DNA of 64,000 bases from Reticulitermes speratus (GCA_021186555.1 JAJKFL010000003.1:46163908-46227907); one strand, 5' to 3'; shown: positions 11,586 through 24,931, counted from the stretch's first letter. The notes: generated by a model not told the origin, from the sequence alone. Made by a program: numbers and translations.

Positions 11586-11835
11586 AGTTCACAGCAGCCT
11601 GCCACTGGTACGTCCTGAGCCAGATGAACCGAGTCCTTCAGTCGAATAAGTAAGATGTTATTCTTACAGCTTTCAGCCAAATCATGTACTTGTCTGATAA
11701 TACAAAGGACAGCTTCACACCCAGGGTTGTTTTATCACTAGGGGAGGAGCTGGCAGTGTGCATTGAATAGGGGGCTTGGTGGTCACCAGAGCCAGCCTGG
11801 ACATTTTGGAGAAAAGAGCTGTTGAGCCATAGGGG
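11586..11835 (-). mobile_element. Degenerate SINE-like repeat, family D
   Basis: The segment around 11713-11812 shares an ordered series of short blocks (CAGCTTCACACCC, a GGTGG(T/G)CACCAGA core, CTGGAC(A/G)TTTTGGA) with 38541-38655 and, more weakly, with 32403-32600. The orientation is inferred from the 38.5-kb copy. Boundaries are approximate. Confidence 0.5.
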
Positions 11836-11839
11836 GGGA

Positions 11840-13385
11840 AAAAAAACGCATGCAGTGTCGAGTTTATTGCAGGCCAACCACGAAATGAAAGTACTTTTGA
11901 AAATCGTAATAGCTATATAATTATAATTATAAACATCTTTTAATAAAGCTCATTATAAAATATATCTATAATGAAGGCCTCCTTAAATGCACGTCAAACT
12001 TTACGTAATAATAATAATAACAATATAAAGTGACCAGTAGGGGATGACACTAAAAACACAAGTGAACATCGAAACACCTGCAAGGGTTGCAGTACTTTAC
12101 GTATTAGGCTTACGTCAGTCGTCGTCTGGTTGTTTCTGTGTGTGGCTGAGTGCTGTGGAGACCAACAGTGTAAGTGGCCGTCAAATGACACAGCCTTACA
12201 GGTATGCTTTTGATAAATTGCTGCATTTAAAGAAAGATTTATACGTTCAATTTTTTAGTTTTATTGTATTATAAATAAAGGCGAGTACTTGCAAGAAATA
12301 ATTTTAATATTTCAATGAAAGTAATATATTTGGTTTTATGCCACGTAGAGTGTGTTTAAACATTCAGACTTATAAATGGCTTTTAATTTAATAAGCAGAA
12401 CATTTCATTTTCTGCGTTTCATTTATAAATTAATATCAAAATTAATTTCATACCTCACTATTTTCCATGAATTTTTTTTGTGGCGTGTAGAAAGCATTTC
12501 CAAAAATCAGAGAAGATTAAACTCAGTATGTAACAAATTCTTGTTTCACATTGTAAATTTTCAGCGTCACCTGTACTATATTTTCACTTCTTAACCTGAA
12601 ATTTTTCTTAAGATATTTACATAAATATTTAAAATTCTTCCCTCTATACCGCGGAATATCTACAATATTAAATAAAATCAGGCCCATCTAAATTCATCAT
12701 TAAATGTTTTCTCCGGAACTCTAAAAGCTAGGGCCAACCACATGGAATCCCACTATTCATTCACATTCTAGTAATATAGAAAATAAATAAAACCCTCAGT
12801 AGCATTAGCATTAGCATTAGCATTAGCAGTAGCATTAGCATTAGAATGAACTAACACATTTCGTCAAATGCCTCCAAAATGTACGTGGTATATATGATGA
12901 CTACAAGAACAGGTTCGGAAGGAGAGTTTTAACATAAACCCTTTTGTTTTGAAAATTTATTAGACATGGGACACGTGGACTAGTGGAAAAGAAATTTATG
13001 TTCAAAACGTAGAAACGGGAAGGAAACTTGAAGTGGATGTACGACCGCATTACAGACAATAATACGAAGGTGTGCTGAGTACTGGAAGTCTTGCATGGAT
13101 GCAAAGAAATGTATAGACATTCTACAAGGTTTTAAAAGTGCAGTTGAATTCTTTCTCGCTTGCCTACCGTCATATTCATGTATTGAGGCCATCTACCCTG
13201 TAATCGTTGCGTGTATAATATAGGCCGTCTGCATTTACCCTTCACTTTAATTCGCTTTGCTGTTAAGGTCAGGTGCAATCAAAATGCAATGCAAGTTTCA
13301 AGGGTAAAACGAAACAATAGCTGATGTGATATATACAATAGGCCTACGTACGTTGATCTCAAATGATTGTCCCACGCCTATGTCT
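11840..13385. other. AT-rich intergenic stretch
   Basis: No gene is recognised. Short ORFs lack domains, splice context or coding bias. The only structured feature is the hexamer repeat at 12799-12845. Confidence 0.6.
12799..12845. repeat. (ATTAGC)n hexamer microsatellite
   Basis: About eight units of AGCATT; one unit is changed to AGCAGT. Confidence 0.95.
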
Positions 13386-13392
13386 TTATGAC

Positions 13393-13698
13393 TTTTTTTT
13401 TTTTTTTTTTTTTTTTGTGAGGGGCCCCGCAGCTGATGCTACGGACGCACCGCAGCCTTAAGGCTTATTGTGCAACCCCTGTGATGAAGATGAAGATGAG
13501 GAGTTTTTTTTACCAAGTTTTACAAGTAATGGAGCACCAGTGGAATGAAATTGACAGGGGAAAACCGACATCTCGGAGAAAAACCTGTCCCAGTGCCACT
13601 TTGTCCACCACAAATCTCACATGGACTTGACCTGGGATCGAACCCGGGCCTCCGTGGTGAGAGGCCGGCGACTAACCGCCTGAGCCATGGCACGGCCC
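13393..13698 (-). mobile_element. tRNA-derived SINE, family A, full length
   Basis: Read on the minus strand it starts GGGCCGTGCCATGGCTCAGG, holding an A box (TGGCTCAGGCGG), then a B box (GGTTCGATCCC) about 33 nt later, a body with the block AAGTGGCACTGGGACAGG, and the 3' end GGGGCCCCTCAC followed by a 22-nt A tail. The two boxes form an internal RNA polymerase III promoter. Other copies are at 17416, 21888 and 60953. The translated frames of this SINE (RRLVAGL.PRRPGFDP) are artefacts. Confidence 0.9.
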
Positions 13699-14149
13699 TA
13701 TATTCATGTATTCCTACAACATGAATTTGACATTTAATTCCATGCATTAAGCTTTGTTTAGCACGCTGGCTTGATTCGTGTATTATTGTATGAATAAGCC
13801 GACTGTGTGCGGCGGATTTGTATGTAGAGAGGCGCATGAATGAGATGCTGCAGGCACAGCTCTCACTTGACAAGTTCTGTATAGTCAAGTGCGAGCCAAA
13901 AGGAACGTCTACATCCCTCACACGTACAACAGTGAACATGTATTAGTCGATATACTTCGATATACTCTAGCGATAATCGATATTTATAAAACTCTTGTGC
14001 TACTAAAAACAGCGACATACAAAAATTACACAAAGATTGTCTTATCAAATTTTCGTATTCCATTTACGGTGTTCTTTTTAAGCTTTATTTGCATAAACTG
14101 CAGACTATGATTGAATAACGCCACACCTCTCGATTTGTCGAAGCCGAGA

Positions 14150-14430
14150 TGACGTAGTTTGTGGACTATAATACGGGCTGAGCAACCAAGGAATCGTGGT
14201 TCAATTACCTGTCCAATCCAGAGATGTTTCATTTCTCCAAAGGGTGTAGAGTGATTCTGGTGTCCAGCCAGCCTGTTATTCAATAGTTACCGGAGATAAA
14301 GCGGCCTGCTCGAAAAGCTGATCACTCACTTTCACCTAGTACCGAGGTTAAGAATGAGTGGATCTATACATCCACACTGTCATTTATCTTTATGGTTTGC
14401 ATAGGGACAACTTTTCCTTTAATCTACTTG
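14150..14430 (+). mobile_element. SINE-like repeat, family E (degenerate)
   Basis: It carries a B-box-like TCGTGGTTCAATTAC near 14188 and a 3' part (CACCTAGTACCGAGGTTAAG, TTTATGGTTTGCATAGGGA) shared in order with the better-preserved copy at 49674-49895. The A box is eroded. Confidence 0.5.
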
Positions 14431-14439
14431 ACCACCTGT

Positions 14440-17410
14440 AGGTCTCATGTTTAATTTCTGAAACCTGAGTCTGAGTGGGGGACGTCTATACCAAAAATAT
14501 GGCAAGAGGACTGAATAGTGTAATTCCTATTATACACAAAGGTAAGAAAATTGTTACCTTTCTACAGACAGACTCAAAGTAAGAACATGTTACGTGGCAT
14601 GAATTGTTGGAACTCGTTAGTACTAAAAAATGCTCAGTGTCATTCGTCTTTCGAAGCATTTACTACGTAAATGGTTAGTTAAGTTTTGAGATTTTACCTC
14701 TGGATATTTTCAAGATAGATAAGCCTCTTTTATGTTTTGAAAAATTAAATTGAAGGAAGCTGGCTTTTGAATGTTTTAGACTTTATAATATCCATTACAT
14801 TATCAACCAAATGCTGCAGTGGTCGTCCTTTTCTTTGCAAGATGAAGCTATTTCTACCTAATAACGTATTTTGTGTAGTAATTATAGTATAAAATACCAT
14901 CTTCTGGTTACTAAGGATCCAGCGGAACTACTGGATTAAAGATAAGCAGCCCTGTAATTATTAAATAAAGAGGATGCAATAGTTGTGCATGAAAATGAAG
15001 GTTGTATATATGTCTGCATACTACGAGTTGTGCTGCAAGATGCAACATTTCTGTTCAGTTTAAATAACAAGCTGAACTCTCATCCATAATTGACGCACAG
15101 GCTGGTAGGTTATCTTAGGACAAAGAACAAAATTAACACCTTATTTAAAAGTGCGCCCAGTTTATTTCTACATAACTCATATTTCATCATAATCTTTAGA
15201 GTATCCCGCACATTGAACCAAATTATTCGGTGTCTTTATCCAGTTCACATATTTGTAAATATTCTCTAAAATCTAACTTAAATTACTCTCAACCATAAAT
15301 TTACGCCCCTGTACGCAGTATAATATTTATTTGTAATGTGAAACTCTGTTTTTATTGTGAAATTATTTTTATGCACTATGAAAATAACACTGGTATTTTG
15401 ATCTCTTATTGACATCGACTTTGAAAATTAAACATCCAGAAGCAATTTCAAAGTCTCTAGTATTCTAAACAATTCAAGTAACCACATTTCATGTTCAGTA
15501 TTACACTTAAATTATTTCATTACCACCGTTATTGACTTTCATGCCTCCACCATACATCCGGTTTGTAAACATTACGCTAACTGATTACTCCTTTCCACCA
15601 ATACGTAAGGTCAGCCTTGTTTATATGATAAATTATTTGCTCGGCCTACATGAACATTACACGTGTGTCGCTATGCATTAATAACAGTCAGATCATACTG
15701 CATTATCATCCTGGAATATCTAACGTGACTCGACAGAGTAAGCGTCAGGGATGTACAAGATATGCCGAGTGTAGTGTAGGGACCGTTGGATAGACAAAAG
15801 AGTTAATGATTACAATTTTTGCAGTCTAGATACAAAATTTAGACATCTTTCAACTCGTAAATTGCGGAAGAAATATCACAAATTATATTTGCCATTTTTT
15901 ATACTTAAATTATACTGATAGCCTGTACGATATTAAAGTTATTTTAATTTTGGGAACTGGCCAACATTTAGGCTCAAGTTTGTTTTATTACACAATATTT
16001 ATTGTTTGTTAGCACGTGTAAATATAAAGTAATTATATTTACATCTTTGTCTTGGGCTACCTTTTTCTTTATTTCTTCCGTAAACATAGGTGTATGTCAT
16101 TTCTTGATTCCTGACGTCTTGCACAGTATCCAATATATATTTCCAGTTCAGCTCTTATTCTTACATCTATGACGTTGCTTGTAGTTTTCGCGTTTCAGCC
16201 TCTCTTAGTAATGAAAAAAAGCTCTCTTCTGAAGTACCAACAACTCACATCAGAATTTATATTTAGCTTCCAGTATTCAAAGTAATTTTCGATAGAGGAT
16301 TTCACGGTTTAATATATATGTTACTCTCAGGTACGTTTAGAAATGTTATACATTGATCTATTTAATATTGTTTATAGATATATCTCTTATACATAGCATT
16401 TTATTTAAATGTTAATTTAAATCATTACATGATCTAGTTCAAGATTGTAAAATCTAAGGCCTCATTTTTTGTGTGGTTAGCATACATATTTGTTGTTATA
16501 ACATTTCTGAATTTTATCTCGAAGTTTGCTATTAGTCGTGATTGCGACCTTCCGTAAAATCGTGTCTCAGTGTAGAGACATTCAATTGAAAAAGGAAGTA
16601 GTGTTAACACTCGAAATGTCTATAGTGTTATCATTCTGAAGGCCATGTGGCCGTCATGCAAAGTGTAATTTAGAATGTGCACAGTAAAGGTAAATTTATC
16701 TCTGTGCAAGTTATAAGGGCGTATGAGGGAGTGGAAGTAGATGCCCAATGATATTCCTCAAAATAAATATGATATACTTAAATGTCAGAAAATTTTAGAG
16801 AATCGAAAGGAAATTTTCCCGTCAAGTCGTCTAGCGTAAATAAAGCACATAAATATCTACAACTTTATATGTCTTGAACTGTTGTTTGTACATCCCTGTT
16901 ATGGTGAAGTGTCTCAGGGGACAATTTCCATGACAGCCATTTGTTCTGCTCATAGACGGATACATATGGGAGTTTTCCTGAAGAACCAGTTTGCCATGTG
17001 CCTTCTACGGGCAGTGGGTATACATTCCCCGCAGTAATATATGTAAATTGCACGCGAACGTCTGTCTACAGGATGAGAATGAGAGAAAGTGCAGTGGCCT
17101 ATCGGTGAGATGGAGTAAAGCGGGCTGAGTAGTAGGGCAGCAAAGAGAGAAACTGTTGAACCTGGAGAAAGAGCAGAGGAATTGGAAGTAATGCAAAATA
17201 CAGCACAGAGAGAAATAGCTTTTGTGTTTGTTAGCCTTAACAGTGATTAGTCAAGTACATACACATCATAAAAATATGTTATAAGTATCTGAAATAATAG
17301 TTCAATTTAATTATACTTTGTTAAAGACGTTCTTCTGCCTATTGATTTGTTTACAATCAAGGTGACTAAGCCGGAGCCTTGTTTAAGACAGCTCCATTAA
17401 GGTGAATTCT
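14440..17410. other. AT-rich intergenic stretch
   Basis: No coding region, RNA gene or complete repeat could be supported. A purine-rich stretch lies at 17066-17200. Confidence 0.5.
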
Positions 17411-17415
17411 AGTAG

Positions 17416-17665
17416 TCGTGCCATGGCTCAGGCGGGTTCGATCCCGGGTCAGTCCATGTGGGATTTTTGGTGGACAAAGTGGCACTGGGACAGGTTTTTC
17501 TCCGAGTACTTCTATTTTCCCCTGTCAATTTCATTTCACCGGTGCTCCATTTAAAGGGAAAACGAAAAAAAAAAAAATTAATCATCTTCATCACAGGGTT
17601 GCAAAATAAGCCTCAAGGCTGCGGTGCGTCCGTAGCATCTGCTGCGGGGCCCTTCACACAAAAAA
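17416..17665 (+). mobile_element. SINE family A copy with the A and B boxes fused
   Basis: Head CGTGCCATGGCTCAGGCGGG runs directly into TTCGATCCCGGGTC, so the roughly 33 nt normally between A and B boxes are missing. The body (GTGGCACTGGGACAGG) and 3' end GGGGCCCTTCACAC with an A-rich tail are intact. An imperfect flank pair (GTGAATTCTAGTA on the left, GTGAATACTACAA on the right) may be an old target-site duplication. Confidence 0.88.
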
Positions 17666-17669
17666 GTGA

Positions 17670-20290
17670 ATACTACAACACCAAATTTCAGACGTCAGTG
17701 CTCTCTGCTTTATTTGCAATCAAGTTGTGATGAACTGGTTGTAAGCGAGGGCCTTGTGGTTATACAACCCCATGCACGGTCCAAAGAAACAAAGCAAGAT
17801 CACAAATGTAGGCCACCTTCTGTCATAGTAATAAATTTTGTGTCTTATTACTCATACATAATAATGTTAGTAACCTTCTTGCAATATGCATCAGCGTGCA
17901 ATAATTAAAGCAGCTGCGCCTTTTCTTCTCGGCAAGACTTGTCTGCAACCCGGCACTTTATATTTTTAATGATTTCGTATTAAAGGGACGTCAATAAAGA
18001 AATATAAATCCAAGAAGCACAGTAATGCTTGGAAAGGGAACAGACAAACAAGTAGCCAAATAACTTTAAATTTTGTTTTTTAAACCAAAATTCAAAACTT
18101 ATGTTAAAAAAGTTGAAATAGGTGCTAAATATGAAAATAATCCAAAGAGATGAATTTTTTAAACTATCTAGGGTAGTCAAAGAATAAAAGTACGTAAAGA
18201 AAAAAGAAGCCTAAGAAAGCAGAAAGCCTTTCAAATGTTACGCAAACAAAAGTTTTAAAAAATGATAATTTCAGAAATATCGAAGTTAAAATTCCGAATA
18301 TATAGAAGTTATCAAAAGAGAAATTTTAAAACAATTCAAATCAAATTTATTATTGGAGTTTCATGTAAGTATTTTTGGACGTGACTAGTAACACCAAGCT
18401 TTTGGAAGTACATATCCATTATGTTATTACAAATAACTGAAGTTTGTCTGCACTATTTAGTATGTTCTGACAGGTTCTAACATCAACTAAGTTTTTATAC
18501 AATAATTTATTTCTATTTATAGTTTCTCCTCTCTCATTTGCTCTAAACCTTACACCACTTTTTTTCACTCCGTTTTTCAACTTTCACTTCAATTCGTATA
18601 AAAATTTACATATTTTTTTAAATGCTGTTTCTGTATATGTGTGCAACAATTTTTCTTTTCAAAATTGTTCTCTCCATCTCTGCGAATGAATGTCGTTAAA
18701 AAAGTCAATCTAGAAGTCATTGCCTGTCAACATTACAAATCTCAAATTCCTTTGATTAGAAAGTGCAAAACAAGGATTTGTATAATGCCTTATTGTGGAC
18801 AGAATTTCTTTAATCCTTTGTTTCCTTACGCAGTGAGTTACCTACCATTTTGTGACTATTATTTACTTTTGAATTATAATCATGTTTAAAAAAATGTTTC
18901 TTTGGTGGCAAATGCTTTCTGTATATCTATGGTAATAACACAGCATTTCAGGGGAAATATCTCGGTTGGCGTAACTGCATTTCTGGCTCTGCACTCCGTC
19001 ACTACAGTTCACTTAACCTCTGTTGTCTCTCTACGCTGAAGCAGTGCTTCAACTCAGTTTCCGTGCAGTAAACAGAATTACTAAGGATCAGCATGGAGGG
19101 TAACAACACTGATTGCTTCGTGATAAAACATTTTTAAAAGAATTCTTAGAGTTGAAATGCACTTAGCTGAAAAATATACATTTTGCTTCGGCACGTGTTA
19201 TTACTCGTACATTTTATTTGACTTTAGTTGTTATGAGAACAGATAGTCTGTTATTGGTTGAGACAGAGAAAACATCAACGCTCAATTAATAAGGTATTTG
19301 TTATGGATCGGTATGTGGAATTTATATAGCTGGACGTAGCAGCCAGTCAGGGGCTTGCGCGATGGCCATGATGATTCTTTATATTACATAACATTAAGTT
19401 GTTCGTCAATTGGTTGCTTAGTTATTAAATTATTTTATTTTTATATTAAGGACACGAAAGAAGTCTCATAAACTTTAGCAGCGAATTAGATCGAGGCTCC
19501 ACACTTGCCGTCTAGCGTTGTATTGCCCGCCCTCGCATCCGTCTGCACTATAACAACCACCCCAAAGCGCTGTAATGTACATCGAAGTATTACTTCCACC
19601 AATAAAACACTCCTCGTTATAATTTTGTACACATTGGTAACTTACACATGTAGACACATAAATGTGTGTGGTGAATTTATACATTAGCGTATTTATTGCT
19701 TGGGTGACAGAAGGTTCGTCTGATAACGACCAATGTTGTGACAGCGCTGCAGTCGCGAGCAAAAATAATTTGTTCGTTCCAGTCTCTTTCGGTGCCTGAA
19801 AAAAAGGGGTTATAAAGCAATTTGCAATGTGTATTATTTCATTATTGTCCTCTTCTTTTTTATTTATTTACAGCTCTGAACACTGTTGTTTGAGATTTAA
19901 ATTTCAAAGAAGCGCGGTGCCTTTTCGCTGTAGAAGACTGAAGCATGTGACGCACATGAAGCATTTTTACTTGCCAAGGCAGAAAAGAGACAGGGCTATG
20001 GGTAAGCATTTCGGAAGGCGTTTACCAGGAAACGTTACGGCAGTCTCTCTGAATACCAATAACGTAAAAATGACACAGCGTAAAAGGTATTAAATATTTA
20101 GTGCAGTTCCAGTTATTTAAGCAGCAATGGGATCCGCTTCAGTGTTTTGAAGTTCCTACAAAGGAACTACAAGGAAGAAACTACAAACAAATGATTGTAT
20201 TCGAATGTGGAAAAACGGTCTATTTGCACGGAATATGCCAGAAATAACTGAAAAAATTGAACAGTCAATTAAAAATTAAAATGATTAAAT
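17670..20290. other. AT-rich intergenic stretch
   Basis: No gene or complete repeat is recognised. A less AT-rich patch at 19490-19800 has overlapping ORFs on both strands but none looks like a protein, and no splice structure accompanies them. Confidence 0.5.
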
Positions 20291-20329
20291 CAAATTTGTT
20301 TACATATATACGTTGTATATATTGTGGAG

Positions 20330-20935
20330 CTTTATTATTTGGGCAGCATGATAACAAATGATGCAAGGTGTACACGTGAAATTAAATCCAGAATTGTCAT
20401 GGCAAAAGCAGCATTCAACAAGAAGACTCTTTTCACCAGCAAATTGGACTTAAATTTAAGGAAGAAACTAGTAAATTGCTACATTTGGAGCATAGCTTTG
20501 TATTGTGCTGAAACGTGGACACTTTGGAAAATAGATCAGAAGTATCTGGAAAGTTTTGAAATGTGGTGCTGGAGAAGAATGGAGAAGATCAGTTGGACCG
20601 ATCGTGTGAGAAATGAAGAAGTATTACACAGAGTCAAGGAGGAGAGGAATATCCTACATACAATAAAAAGAAGAAAGGCTAACTGGATTGATCACATCTT
20701 GCGTAGGAACTGCCTTCTAAAACACGCGATTGAAGGAAAGTTAGAAGGAAGGATAGAAATGACGGGAAGACGAGAAAAAAGTCGTAAGCAGCTACTGGAT
20801 GACCTTAAGGAAAAGAGAAGATACTGGAAGTTGAAAGAGGAAGCACTAGATCGCACCCTGTGGAGAACTCGCTTTGGAAGTGACTACGGACCTGTCGTAA
20901 GACAGACTACAGAATGAATGAATGAACGAATCTTT
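20330..20935 (+). mobile_element. 5'-truncated RTE-like non-LTR retrotransposon, ORF2 C-terminus
   Basis: An uninterrupted 190-odd-codon frame starts YYLGSMITNDARCTREIKSR and contains LYCAETWTLWKIDQKYLESF, EMWCWRRMEKISWTDRVRNE and ILRRNCLLKHAIEGK before ending VVRQTTE at 20917. This is the region after the reverse-transcriptase catalytic motif in RTE/BovB-type LINEs. A short (TGAA)n tail (TGAATGAATGAACGAA) follows the stop, typical of such 3' ends. The element is 5' truncated near 20330, but its frame is intact, so the insertion is relatively young. The element end is approximate. Confidence 0.85.
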
Positions 20936-20984
20936 AGAATATGGAGTATAAAAGGACAGTTATTTTTGAAGGGTACTGGCGCCC

Positions 20985-21270
20985 TAGATGAAATAGCGAA
21001 GTTTATCATATTTACAAAGATCTAAATATCGTGGATGATATTAAAATTATAAGACTAGGATCAGCGGATGGAAGAAGGAAGGATACCAAAAATTCTTAAT
21101 GTCTAGTAAGAAAACTAAGAACAAGATGGGAGGACGTTGTCCAGAGGAATGCATTACAGGTCCTAGGAATACGAGGTTGGAGTAGACGAGCTGGGGCTAG
21201 AGAAGAATGGAAGTACCTTTTGAGGGAGGTCAGAAGGGGCTGTAGCGTCACACGTGGATGGATGGATCAC
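20985..21270 (+). mobile_element. Decayed non-LTR retrotransposon C-terminus
   Basis: Readable pieces are VYHIYKDLNIVDDIKIIRLG, then after stops and frame changes LRTRWEDVVQRNALQVLGIR and AGAREEWKYLLREVR. The order D-IV..I...RL, then (R/K)TRW.D.V..(D/N)A, then REEWK matches the extreme C-terminus of jockey/CR1-like ORF2 proteins. It lies 3' of, and is unrelated in sequence to, the RTE-like tail at 20330-20935. Confidence 0.65.
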
Positions 21271-21887
21271 TTGCTTAAAGGAAGAGCGTGCACTGAAAGA
21301 CGGCAAGGTGAGCAGACTGTATATGCATACATAATGTGATTTTGGGCGGTATTGTGTGTTGTGACCCTGGCAGCAATAAACCTTGTCACACTTTGACCCA
21401 GTAATTTAAGTGCCATCAGCAACTGTCACTCTGCCAATAACAGAGCGCTGTGCCCTGATTTAGAGTCATTTTGCTGTAATAAGTTCAAGTAAATAAGAAG
21501 CAATCGGCAAAATAGAAGCGACGGTGAGGATTACGGTTAAATTAAAGATCTGAGAGACGGTCAAGGCCACAAGACCTGCTGCAGTAACTGGGTTTCTTTG
21601 TTCTTCCTGAGTCTCTATAGGCAAATGCCGGAAAGGAAATTTGAAACACGTAGATTGGGAGCTCTTACTGTTGCGTCTTTCGAATTCTTCATCAATAATC
21701 CTTGAGGTTTCGGCGTTGTGGAAATATGTCAGACATTAGTCTCTTGTGCCTTGCATTCCACTTCTAATTTTGCCCCAAAACCTTACGACTACCTTAGTAA
21801 ACGTGTAAGTACTCTTCTTCGAGAAGATTATTTCTACAGTTACCTGCATTTTAGTCGTATATTAATTATTCATGGAAGTACTGTCTT

Positions 21888-22131
21888 TTGTGGTGAGGGG
21901 CCCCGCAGCAGATGCTACGGGCGCACCGCAGCCTTAAGGCTTCTTGTGTAACCCTGTGATGAAGATGAAAGATGATCAGCTTTTTTTTTTTATTTGAGAA
22001 GTAATGGAGCACCGGTGGAATGAAAGTGACAGGGGAAAACCGAAGTACTCGGGGGGGAAAACCTGTCCCAGTGCCAATTTGTCCACCACAAATCCCACAT
22101 AGACTGACCCGGGATGGAACCCGGGCCTCCA
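21888..22131 (-). mobile_element. SINE family A copy, head-truncated
   Basis: On the minus strand it retains the B box as GGTTCCATCCC (one change), the body and the 3' end GGGGCCCCTCACCAC, but stops before the A box. The flanks GGAAGTACTGTCTT (left) and GGAGGTACTTATCTT (right) resemble an aged target-site duplication. A 5'-truncated insertion is therefore more likely than later deletion. Confidence 0.85.
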
Positions 22132-22802
22132 CCTGGAGGTACTTATCTTCAAGAAATATCGTACCACTGACTGAGTAACAATGACCTAGGCAACGGGAAT
22201 ATGTGATGTCATAAGCCAGAAGAGGTCACTTAGACTGGCTACTCAGTCCATATTTTACACAAAGCAGTTTGCTGTCGTAAACTACAGATTAAACCTAACT
22301 TATTTGATATCAAGTAGTGTTAGATTTGCAGCTAAACTTTACTTTGATTAACATTACTCTCACCGTAGACGTGAAGCCGTGTAGATTTGTACCCATTTGC
22401 CAAGGTACAAGATCTCGCATCCCAGAATACAGTAGTATTAATATTCACCGCTTTCAAAACCTCAAATTCACTGCGACTCTTTCCCCGGAAGGAGCAGATG
22501 CTTTAAATTCTAGGTAATAGGGAATAAAGTAGTAAGAAGGCGCTCTAGTTATTGCCAACCGCGCGACGACTAATTGACCTCAAATTGTTCAGCAACATTG
22601 CTAAGTCAAGGCTGAAGTCACGACAGTGGTCTAGAAGATGATGTAAATATGTCCTGACTCACTACACGACGCTTTGTGACGGATTTTATTTCTTGCGCTT
22701 TTCGCACATAAACAGCACAATATTAATGTTCAATGAGCAGATCGTGTCTTTGTTTCTCACGTTTAATTTCGAACTAACTAACGGATTTGGAAGATAATGC
22801 TA

Positions 22803-23060
22803 TTCGTGCGTGATTTCAAACGTCCGCCGCTGTGTAAATGATATATTTCGCTCTTCTGGGATGTTATACAGCGTAGATTGGTTGTTAGGTACCGAGGTTT
22901 CGGGACAAACTATCGGTCCAACCTTCAAGGGTCAAGCGGCCAGAGAAGAATTCTTCGTTCACTGCTTGATCTTTGAAGATGGGACCGATGGGTTATCCCG
23001 AAACGTCAGCAAATAACCACAAATCTAGGCTGCGTAACATCCCAGAACAGCGAAAGTCTC
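22803..23060. repeat. Foldback element, family FB-B
   Basis: Two inverted arms of about 110-125 bp meet near 22940. The left arm begins TGATTTCAAACGTCCGCCGC and includes CGAGGTTTCGGGACAAACTA; the right arm contains GATGGGACCGATGGGTTATC, CCGAAACGTC and the reversed outer sequence AACATCCCAGAACAGCG. Related elements are at 40228 and 58807, with single arms at 45697 and 61774. It has no coding potential. Confidence 0.85.
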
Positions 23061-24931
23061 AATGTTGCTCGTGCCTTGACACTAAAAATTTTCTGCCTAT
23101 TTTAATTTGGCACTCTCCGTTCAGTTATAACACATAGATGACTTGATAGGTTACAAACTTTAGTGAAGATTTCCTAAACTTAACATTTCACAATATATTC
23201 ACTTTGTTTCTTACCAAAACCTATTGGCTTGTATACCGTTGACATGTGTTATTCATGTCGTACACTCTGAAGGTGCCAACTGCAGTCTTTGATAAAATGT
23301 CGGAAGTCTTCAACTAACGACCTTCCTGGAAACCGAAAGCAAGTTTTTTGTATCATGAACAAACCGTGGAAGTTTCAGGAAAAGAATTAGATAAGCTGTT
23401 ATGTTAAGTTTGCGAAATTAGCGCCAGAATGCGCTGAATTATTATGCTTTATTAGCCTGTTGCAGCCACAGATTAATCCTCTTATGCCAGTATTTGGGCG
23501 ACATTATCATCTTCGTAAACATCACCCTTTTCCTGAGCGCCAGTTAGGCGCCTGTTCAGACGTTGGCAGTATTTTTAGTTTGAGGTGGATGCGATGTTTC
23601 CAGCATGTTCTGAAATACACTCAGTTGATTATTCCTTACAGATGAGGCGCGCCAGCGATAACGAAATATTCGGTCTGACATTGTCATTATTCGATATTTC
23701 TGCACACGCCAAAACTTTCGGAAGACCTGTCATGCATACGGACGTAAAACCACCGTCTTTAGTTTTAGATGTGAAGTCGTGATGGTTCACATAAATTGTT
23801 TATGCACTTTGATATATGACGTGCGCTGTGACGGGAAACATTACCCACATCCCACAGACTGGATTTATTCTCCTTCCTAAACCACTAAATTCAGACGGTG
23901 TTGAGTGCAGATTGAAAAAAAACACAAACAGATCCACTGTGGATGGTTAAGAGATTTACGCACAAGCGTTACTCCTTTTTACTCTCCGTTTTATTTAAAG
24001 AAACCTGCTTGTGTATAGAGGTCCAAGAAAACTTATAATTTACATAATTAACAAGTAAAGTTCCTCTCAATGAATGACCGGCACATTTCTTTAGTTGATT
24101 CCTTCAAATATCAAATAAATAATGTTTCCAGCGGAAATATTTCGTTATCATGGCAAATGTTAATTTAGATTCAATAAGAGATCTGCGGTTTCCACAGCAA
24201 TAGAGAAATCTGGTGTCTGATTGCTTATATTATATATATATTATATATATATATGTGCACATACACATTACTACTTCATACGAAAATATCAAGCTCTTTA
24301 CTGAAGTTGACGTTGTGTCAGCTAACCAGAACTTTGTTCCTAACAGTCATATCAATTCGCAAATGTGCCATCTAGAATTAATCTCACAAAACTGTGCATA
24401 TGCAATGTTTTTATTATAGTTTATAGAAAATTAATTGTGTGTTTCGGGTGGTCTTTAATGGCGTAACTTTTTTTTTTACAAAATTTCCTCAAAAGTGGAT
24501 AAATTGTTCCAAACATGGTATGGGTTGGTCACACAGAAAGAAACAGACTGCATGATGTCCTCACAAGCCTACTTTCTTTCACTAATGAATGATAATACTA
24601 TAGACTCTCGAATTAACTGAACTCTTATGTACGGATTTCGGAAATAACGGACAAAATCTGTTGGTTCCAGAATCTTCTTCCGCAATGGGAATATGTGAAA
24701 TTAGACCTCTTGACTGTTAATTAGCGAAGCGGTCGCTACGTGTTGACACGCGTATGGAGGTGGTAGTGTATTGCTGTTTTGATAACCTGGATTGTGGATT
24801 TATTATTTATATAAAATTTATTACATTCTAATTAACGTTGACTACAAGGTTAATTATATTTATGTAAAGTATTATGTGTATTCTTAGTATTTATATACAG
24901 TACTGTGTTACTGTTTTGGCGACTTTTTAGG

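Noticed and set aside
13610-13690. Possible genuine tRNA gene from the A and B boxes
   Set aside because: The segment cannot form a full cloverleaf with an aminoacyl stem and is attached to a SINE body and A tail; the same holds for the other tRNA-like heads.
13520-13939. 139-codon minus-strand ORF (and similar ORFs at 21866-22167, 17409-17730, 60984-61281)
   Set aside because: The frames are translations of the family A SINE; the repeated RRLVAGL.PRRPGFDP peptide comes from the tRNA-like head.
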